Shown: positions 56,780 through 64,000 of the stretch, in pieces
Layout: each line of letters begins with the position of its first letter
How positions within the stretch are numbered: position 1 is the first letter of the stretch
DNA from: Pascua guehoae
Taxonomy: Eukaryota > Basidiomycota > Tremellomycetes > Trichosporonales > Trichosporonaceae
Assembly: GCA_001600415.1 (NCBI GenBank)
Contig: BCJX01000008.1
Location: 805,679 to 869,678, forward strand
DNA: 64,000 nucleotides
Reading direction: 5' to 3'
Position numbers and translations under genes: made by a program
The notes under the pieces: model-generated
Databases searched by the model: none
Told to the model about the DNA's origin: nothing
What the model saw: only the letters and a program-made list of their open reading frames with translations

Positions 56780-59747
56780 GGTTGGTCGTCTTGAGTGGTA
56801 TGATCGGATCGAGTTTGAGAAGTTGAGAGGACGTAAAGCAGTTACTTGGTTGTGAGTTTTATCAGGCAATGATGGTGTGTCAGACTCGGTGCGATGGCGA
56901 TGAGATCTCTCGTCATTGTCAACTTTTGTATAACGCTGAATCGCGCTTGGATCCGGCGCCGGATCACTCAAAAAGAACAACCGGGGGTTTTAGAACGATG
57001 TCCGTACCGGGCCGCACGTTTGCCAAGTCCACCGAGGATGGGATGAGACGGCGAGGGGCACGGGCTCGAGGCTGTAGGAGTTGGGGTAATGCGATCAGTA
57101 AAGTCGTCGACCCGGCGGCCCAAGAGTGCACGAACGTTTCAAGAGTGCATGGACGTTTCAGGAAACTCACCTCGGGCGCGATTTTACCACCGATTCCATC
57201 GCCCCCGCTCAGTCCAATGCGATGCCCTACCTGTACCCATGCGAGTTGGAACCGAGATTCCCTTCCCAGCAAATGCAGTGCACTCGTGCTGCAAACGGGT
57301 AGTTCGCCGAGATCCAGTTGGGACACTCCAAAAACGGCTCTGAAACGGGCCCTCCACTAGGTCATGTGACTCGCTTGGAGCCTTGTAAAGGCCAGGCCAC
57401 GTTCTCTGTCCCAGACATTAGGCACAACACTGGTGGCCGGGTCGTTTATGAATAATGATAGCAACCACGACGGCGCACTGGGCGTGTGAGTGGGAAAGTA
57501 TGACCAAGCCGAGTTGTCTCGTTCGCGCTCTTGGTGCTTGGAGAACCGTCGTGGTGCGAAAAGGCCGACTGCGACTGTCTCTTGAGACTGTGCAACAGTC
57601 GGTCCAGTCAGCTACCGCTTTCAGCCTCTGTCGTGAATGAAAGTGTTCTCAATGCCACCAGAACCCGATCGGCCGTGCGCCGCATCGCACCCACTCGCAG
57701 AAGTGGGGTGGGGCAAGACGGTCTATCGTGCCATCGGACCGCTGCATGTTTTGATTGTCAGTGCCGCCAGTAATTACGAGCTCGGATCGTGGGGAAAGTG
57801 GGGGCGGGGGGGAGGTTGTCAGGGGGTTAGGCCGGTGGCGAAAAACGTTGAAATCAGCTCAATGAGATAGGTGTGCTATTCATTGCTGCAGGTTGTGAAT
57901 TATTACAATCATGCAGTGGGGACCCTGCTGCTCCTCGAACCGTTCCGTCTCCGTTTCCTCGGCCCGCTACCCAGCGCAAGCAACTCATCTTCATAGCTCC
58001 ATGATTTGTTGTGGTTGCAGGGTATGGAGCAGGCGCACAATCTGTGTTGTTCTGGGACCTTCCTGACGGCCTCGATACTGTACCAGATGTTTGTATTGTT
58101 CGGTCATGTGCTCATCGGACATGGTCTCATCGCCACCAAAGCATTGGCCCACAAAGCATCCACAGCTCCACCAGAATCACATTCCGTCTGTGCACAGGAA
58201 CGTTCACAGGCCCATTTTTCGCAATCCCTGCGTCGTGTTCTAGGCCCCTATGCCTTGGCCGCCGTTGGTGTTTCCACAACAACGACGTGTGGCACATGTG
58301 GCGCATGTGGCGCATGTGGCGTATGTGGCGCATGTGGGTCATGCGTGCTCACCCCAGTTTGCACAGCCCATGTCTCGTGGGGTCCCCTTGGAGCTTGGGA
58401 GCTTGGGACATGTCTCTCATCCACAGCTTTGCCGCCATCATGTCTGACATTGCGTGCGGCTGGTGTCTCGGTTGTACTTACTTGAGCAACATCGCAGTCA
58501 CCCGAGGTGACCTAGACAAGACGAGTGAGATCTGGCAGTCTTCATTGTCCAGTTGCACTGACCAACAAATGTTTAGAAGAGGCACCAACCAACATTTAAC
58601 AACGATGGAAATATCACCAGTCCTCATGTCGGCAGCATTATTGCAGGCCGACCACTATCCCGACGCCAAGTCAAGGCCGAAAAGCCATGCGCTCAGACCA
58701 CACACTGCAATTAAACATGGCGTTTCCATCTGCGCATCCTCCCGCCTCCGGCCTCCCCTTGGCGCTATGTCACATTGGCCCCCATCCAAAGGGTCCGACC
58801 CACTGGGCAACCTCGTTCCACAATACCAGCACCACAATGCCGATGACCAGCCTCATGTGGACAAGTATTTGTAAAACGGACGACCCACAGGGTTGGGTAG
58901 GTCAGCAGACAAGCGGCGCGGCGCTCCACGTCGTAATATGAACACCCGAATTACTGGGTCTGTGCTCGAGGGGCCACAGGTGGCGTCAACCACCCTGGTC
59001 TTGTCGCGTAACGCTCGGTTCAGGTAGCTCGATCTCTCTCCATGCTGTGCTGTCCATTGTCGCCACCCAGCAAGACCAAATGGGCTCTCAGCTGGATCAC
59101 TATGCGTTAGAGATATAAGCCCAGATGGCACATACCACAGCTATCATGATCCCCAACAAACCCACCCAACGCTCTGGGTGGCCTGCTTAGTGTTGAGATT
59201 AAACAAAAACCTATTTTGCCGCGGTGGGCAACCAAAACTCCAGAAGTCTCGCTCTCACGCGTGCCACTCACGATGTGAACGGAACGAATCGAGGTAGCGC
59301 TGTTGCCACAGCCAGGTGCCATCCCCATCCCCACCTGGCCACCTGGATGGGATCCGGGTGGGGTGGAGGGAGGGTGTTGTTGGTGGCCGAGTGGCGGCCG
59401 CGTGGCGCCATGCCGTCTGCCTTTGTGAATTAAACGCGACGGGGCAGGGTAATGCACGCGACTACAACGCGTCTGGGGCGGAGCAGCTTTCCGTGTTTCT
59501 TTTCATTCCGTAAACGTCACTTTGTCATCCTTCTCTCCCCTCCCGACTCCCCTTCTTCTTAGTTCTTGCACATCCCGTCATTGTCACTCTCTCCTACTTC
59601 CCCTCGGCACTGGCACTTTTGTTTATTCAGCACTTGCGCTCTGCACTGTTCGCCCCCTGCGTCCCGTAATCCTTTTTTCGTTTCGGGGCCGTCGCTCTAC
59701 CAACCTACCGCACCGCTCCACCCCTGCGTCGTCACTGCATTCGTGAC
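56780..59747. other. 3-kb gap, no convincing gene
   Basis: Holds a 9-bp minisatellite (58287-58338) inside a 287-codon plus-strand open frame (58011-58874) that has no recognisable feature. About 59520-59700 is pyrimidine-rich and probably the leader of the next plus-strand gene. A polypyrimidine-free patch around 57000-58000 shows nothing. Confidence 0.45.
58287..58338. repeat. 9-bp minisatellite (unit CATGTGGCG)
   Basis: Five to six near-perfect units. In one frame they read as repeated W-R-M, in another as repeated C-G-A, neither in a supported gene. Confidence 0.8.
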
Positions 59748-60992
59748 ATGGAAGCCGGTTTCGGTCCCGCCCCTCCTACGGGGCACGCTCCCTTCTACTC
59801 TCCCCCTCCCCCTGGCTACGAGGCCGCAACAGCGTTTCAGCCCCCACCCCCGCCCCCAGTCGACCTTGGAGAGGGACAAGCTGCTGCGCTGTCACTGCAC
59901 GGCCCAACACAAGGGGTGACTATGGATGACCAGAATACTGGCTCGCAGAAAGTTCTCCCCTCACAAATCGGTGTCGCCCACATCGACACCGCTCAGCCTC
60001 CCCTCCAGGTCCAATTCGCCCAGACCCCGTATGCCCAGGCTTCACCCCTCCTGTGGGCCCAAGTTCAGGCCGGCCCAGGCTCCATCGTACCCCCAGCGGC
60101 CACCAAAGGTACCCAGCCGTACTTCCACCAGCAATACGTTCCAGCGGTGCCGCTCTCCTCCGAGACACCACACTACAGCCCTCCTCCCGGAGCCCACGAA
60201 CACTATCCCCACGTCCAGACTGCATCACCAGCACGTACCGACACACACGGATCCTGGATGCAACAGGTGCACCAGAACGCATTCAACATCCTGAAGTATG
60301 GCCAAACGTTCGGCACTTGGACCCTCAAGCACGAGCGCGAGCACGCCCAGCTGGAGAAACGTCTGGCAGCTCTCGAAGCTGGAGGCACGGGAGATGGGGT
60401 TGTTCACTGTGGGCAAGAAGCAGTTCGTGGTGCCAATGGCGACGTCAAGAACGGCCCCGGCGGTACGTCCAGCGGCAATCTTAGAGGTGGCCTCCAAAAC
60501 GCCTCGAGCCCCTGTTTAAATTGCGGTTATAGTGCATGTAGCAGCGCTACAGGCACCCCCACTGGCGGCGACGGCATCACCGACGCTCGCAACGACATTA
60601 CCAGGACTCGCCTTGGGCAACAGCTTGACGAACTGGCCGCACGCGTCTATAAGCTCGAAAGCAACCGCCACGTCCAGGGCAACAATGCGACAGGCACCTA
60701 CACCAACCCGATCTCACGCCCCGACCACATGAATATCACTATCACCTCCGAGCAAGATCGCCAAATCTGCCAGAATACCCACGAGATCCTGCAGCAGAGG
60801 CACGAAATTGCCGAACTCAAGCGCCAAGTGAACCTCCTGACGGACCTGGTCCACCGGAACGACCAGGCTGAGCGGGGCGAGCCCAATGCGAAGCGAGCAA
60901 AGACTAGTCGGGTCGGGAACCCTTGTGAGTGGCGTCAGCTGTTGAGTAGGAGGGAAACGCTGACAGAGAAGCGAGGCAGCGGGTATGAGTAG
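59748..60992 (+). CDS. Pro-rich protein with C-terminal coiled coil, unknown function
   Basis: An uninterrupted frame of 414 codons starting MEAGFGPAPPTGHAPFYSPP. Residues 1-160 are rich in Pro, Gln, His and Ser and probably disordered. Heptad-like charged segments follow at about 185-215 (TLKHEREHAQLEKRLAALE) and 325-375 (HEILQQRHEIAELKRQVNLL), ending in a basic nuclear-signal-like NAKRAKTS. A strong donor (GTGAGT at 60925-60930) cuts the frame after NAKRAKTSRVGNP, so the true C-terminus may lie in a short downstream exon, and the last ~22 residues given by the open frame are doubtful. A pyrimidine-rich leader precedes the ATG. I recognise no family. Confidence 0.6.
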   Translation: MEAGFGPAPPTGHAPFYSPPPPGYEAATAFQPPPPPPVDLGEGQAAALSLHGPTQGVTMDDQNTGSQKVLPSQIGVAHIDTAQPPLQVQFAQTPYAQASPLLWAQVQAGPGSIVPPAATKGTQPYFHQQYVPAVPLSSETPHYSPPPGAHEHYPHVQTASPARTDTHGSWMQQVHQNAFNILKYGQTFGTWTLKHEREHAQLEKRLAALEAGGTGDGVVHCGQEAVRGANGDVKNGPGGTSSGNLRGGLQNASSPCLNCGYSACSSATGTPTGGDGITDARNDITRTRLGQQLDELAARVYKLESNRHVQGNNATGTYTNPISRPDHMNITITSEQDRQICQNTHEILQQRHEIAELKRQVNLLTDLVHRNDQAERGEPNAKRAKTSRVGNPCEWRQLLSRRETLTEKRGSGYE

Positions 60993-61237
60993 GCGGGCGA
61001 AAACCTCTGGCGTCGGCACCACATGGTGTGGGCGCAGCGATGTGCAGAAGCTGTATTGTAATCGAGTCGTGTATATAAAAGTAGTAGCAGTCTACCGTCA
61101 ACGGTGGCAACGATTGTTGAATCGCAACTTAATGGAAGGAGTAAAGATGGTCGCATTCGTGTACAGCACTGTACAGTACACGTCTATCTCTATACCATCT
61201 ACATTACAGGTACAGGGTGCCATGTCATGCTGTGAGA

Positions 61238-63453
61238 TTAGATCTTGGGTCCAGCCGTGACATTGGAAGGAACGTCGGGTGTTGAAGGGGTCGCCGCAGT
61301 GTCGGATGTGCGGTTGGATTTCGCGGGTGGCGCAGTCTTGGAGCCCGGCTGCACGTTGCCAGAATCACTGTCAGAGTCGCTGTCACTGGCACTACGCTTG
61401 CGTTCCGCCACAGCATCGACGCTGTACTCTGAGTCGGACTCGTTCACCTTGTCGTCCGCATACTTGCGGTCATCCATCTTGACATTGTCGATGAAGAAGG
61501 CGCAGACAATGCAGACCGCAGCGAGGCACACGGCAATGATGCACAGGAGACGCTGAACGTCCCGGTAGGCGAACATGACGGCATCGCGAGCGGGAGTACC
61601 GGCGGGGAACTTTTTCGAGAAGCTGAGCGGGCTCTTGTACGCGTCCTTGGCGAGCTTGGCGGCATCTTCAACGCCGGCGGCGGTGAGACGGGCGAGGAGG
61701 TATGAGGGGAGAAGGTTTGTCCAAACAGCACCCGAGATGGCCGAGGAGACACCGGCACCGGCCTGGTCGCTAGTCAAGTTAGAGAGAGAGTCTTAGGGAT
61801 TTTGATTTCAATACTCACGCAACACCCCAACATGAACTGAGCAGGGCACCCTTCTCGTGAGAAACCTTGGCTTGGAGAGCAGCGATACCTGGCTGGGCGC
61901 TGAGGCCATCTGAGAACATTGTCAGTTATTGTGTAAGGTGCTTGGGTTGGTTGATGATACGTACTGCCAATACCCTCGATGATCTCGCCTGCAATGAGAC
62001 CAGCAAGCTGGGAGGTCGAGTATCCGCCGCGGAAGTTGATGTGCATGCCCTGGGCGACGACGACAAGGATTGTTCCAACGAAAATGAATGGCTTGATGAC
62101 GCGGAAGCGGCGAACCACAAACGCGACGATAAGGACAGTGACAGTGGACGCAAATCCTTCCAGCGAGGTGATGCGGGTTGCACCCTCGGTGCCCTGGTTG
62201 AAGGAGATGACAAGGGTGTCGTATAGGTACGCATCGCGGGCAGAGATGGCCATGTTCTTGAAGAACTGCAGGAGAAGGATGCACATGATGTGCTTGTCCT
62301 TCATGAGCCTAAGCGGGAAAATCGGAGACTTTGCCCACTTGGCCTCCCACAAGACAAAGACAGGGAGGAGAAGGACACCAAAGACAAGGGGAACAATGAC
62401 CCTGGCAGTGGCCCACTGAGTCGCCGAACCCTTGCCGAGACTGAGGGGGAGGAGAATGAGCGCCATGCTTGCCGCGAGGAAGAAGAGGCCTGGGATGTCA
62501 CAGGCCCAGAAAAGGCTAACCCAGTGCTTGGGCGTGGCAACGAGTTCCCATGCAGTTGGAATGCCTTCCAGGCGTCCCTGTCGCTTGGCCTTCATCTTGC
62601 CAAAGAAGAGGACACCGCAGAGGGCGATGGCACAAACAGGAATGATGATGGCCCACATGGCCATGCCCCAGCGCCATCCTGCACCTGTCTCCACCTTGTC
62701 GGCAATGACGCCACCGGCCCATACGTTGATGATGGATGGGTAGATGCTTGAAAGCGTCAGCGGAGTGCAGACTAGGTGCAATATTGGGCGTTTCGGCTTA
62801 CAGGATAAACTGGAGGAAAACGCGGTTGCGCAGGGTGGAGGTATCGAGGCCCAAGGCGTAGTTGAGAACTGGAAAAGCGTTAGCTTTGAGTAGACTCATA
62901 GTTTGAGATGACTCACCGTTGCCAGAAGCGTGACCAAGCGTGTGGAGAAGGTAACCTGGGAGGTATTGGGAAAGACCGTGAGATGTGGCAGCCGTTGTCG
63001 CACCGACAATCCAGAAGATGCAGCACAGGTAAAGGAGGGTCGAGCGGCCATAATAGTCGGACAGCTTGGCAAAGATGGGCCCCACAGAGGCAGTCATGGT
63101 CTGACGAACGGTCGAGATCATGCCCCTCTTGTGCGAGTCGCCGAAGTCGTTGAGGGCCATAGCCATAAAGGGTTTTATAACATTTGCGGCCAACCGACGA
63201 GCGTCTGTGGATTATTAGATGACGAGTCCTCTTCTATCGGTTGGAATACTGGCGACTCACAGGTGAAGAACATCAGGGCGATAATAAATTCGATCTTGTT
63301 GACTTTGCTCCAAGCGTTCGTGATGGCCTCAATGCGCCTCACACCTGGTGACTTGGCGTCACTGGAGTGGATGCCTTCCTCCTCTTCGTCGGTCGCATGG
63401 TTTGCGAGAGGGAGCTGGCGGACTCCATCCTCCTCGTGGTACTGCTTTGCCAT
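61238..63453 (-). CDS. Major facilitator superfamily transporter, siderophore-iron transporter (ARN/SIT) type
   Basis: Exons: 63261-63453, 62917-63204, 62802-62868, 61965-62746, 61819-61909 and 61238-61769 (650 aa, phases consistent; introns of 44-61 nt throughout). The acidic N-terminus is followed by RRIEAITNAWSK, then about 14 hydrophobic segments. KLSDYYGRSTLLYL matches the MFS D-x-x-G-R loop; TAWELVATPKHWVSLFW and NRVFLQFIL...YPSIINVW are typical of the fungal siderophore-transporter branch as I know it. The C-terminus is a cytosolic Ser/Asp-rich tail. Proteins of this type import ferric siderophores by proton symport at the plasma membrane or endosomes. Substrate is not deducible. Three GATA-type sites lie upstream. 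Confidence 0.8.
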
Positions 63454-64000
63454 GATGGAACTTGGGGTGGTGGCGGCGGTCAAGTGTTGGGATTTAGTGA
63501 GATGGTTTGATCAGGAGGCGAGGACCAGTTCATTTATATCAATATACACTCAGTGAGCTGGAGTGCCAAGACGCTCACGATTTTCTTACCTTAGAGATTC
63601 CGTACTAGCCTTTGCACAACATTCTCACCGGCGGACTGAGATGACCAAGACGTTGTCAAGATGGAAATCCCGAAGGGTTAGAAGCCGCGTTAGCCCAGAT
63701 AAGACTTGATAGTCGCCGCATGACAATTCGGTAGCCACGCAGAGGGCGTTGCACCTGCGGTAAAACGTCGCAGAAATGGTGAAACCAAGCTATGCGTCGG
63801 CCGATCAGGCAGGGAAACGCCCCAATGAGTAGCAGTGGATATCAGGATATACATACATTGCAGGCACGGCTGCACTTCCTCGGGCCCGATACGATGCTGC
63901 CCAGCATGCCCAGCCTGCGGATCAACAGTTTGTCGGAACGTGACGCATCCTCAGCGTCAGGGGATGGGGCACGTGTAGCAATAGAAGCGCCTTATCAAGG
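63454..64000. promoter_or_regulatory. Upstream region of the MFS transporter with GATA-type sites
   Basis: HGATAR matches at 63697-63702 (AGATAA), 63707-63712 (TGATAG) and 63991-63997 (TGATAAG on the minus strand). In fungi, iron-responsive GATA repressors (Sre1, Fep1, Cir1) control siderophore transporters through such sites. No gene is seen in this stretch. Confidence 0.4.

Overview
The window is nuclear DNA of a basidiomycete fungus, most likely a tremellomycete yeast (Trichosporonales or Cryptococcus-like). Supporting signs are intron-rich genes with many 35-60 nt GT-AG introns and CTRAC-type branch sites, GC-rich coding sequence, pyrimidine-rich leaders before several genes, a CAP10-family (GT90) glycosyltransferase and an Och1-type GT32 enzyme. 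The assignment is an inference from gene content. All exon models below were built by hand from splice signals, reading phase and family knowledge; no transcript evidence was available.

Layout. 1-1889 (-): 5' part of SEC5 (exocyst), cut by the window edge. 2473-4739 (-): Och1-like mannosyltransferase. 7370-9213 (-): PIN-domain protein. 12045-14277 (-): SUB2 RNA helicase, divergent from 16425-21995 (+): SNF5 with a very Gln-rich N-terminus. 22620-25234 (-): carnosine N-methyltransferase family (N2227), divergent from 25546-29370 (+): TUL1/DSC1 RING E3 ligase. 29699-32675 (-): GT90 xylosyltransferase-like enzyme. 36881-39854 (+): ZRG17-like zinc transporter. 40610-42373 (+): RAD6 ubiquitin-conjugating enzyme.

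From about 42.9 kb the window is more accessory in character: a small family of secreted Cys-rich proteins (42975-43415 and 45491-46129, both -), a decayed third copy (47884-48330) and an orphan promoter copy (about 44.2-44.4 kb); a frameshifted F-box-like gene (48501-50875, +); a secreted ricin-B-like lectin (53148-53884, +); an intron-containing tRNA-Ile(AAT) (54293-54386, +); a Tyr/Ser/Gly-rich protein with a Cys-rich C-terminus (55882-56779, -); a Pro-rich coiled-coil protein (59748-60992, +); and a siderophore-transporter-like MFS protein (61238-63453, -).

The long gaps (4.7-7.4, 9.2-12.0, 32.7-36.9, 43.4-45.5, 50.9-53.1 and 56.8-59.7 kb) hold no convincing intact genes. They do carry homopolymers, mini/microsatellites, a cluster of inverted-repeat elements resembling MITEs (34.7-36.0 kb) and decayed coding remnants. 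The housekeeping genes do not form a pathway cluster. Loose themes are glycosylation and secretion (SEC5, OCH1, GT90, TUL1), gene expression (SUB2, SNF5), ubiquitination (RAD6, TUL1) and metal handling (ZRG17, MFS transporter).
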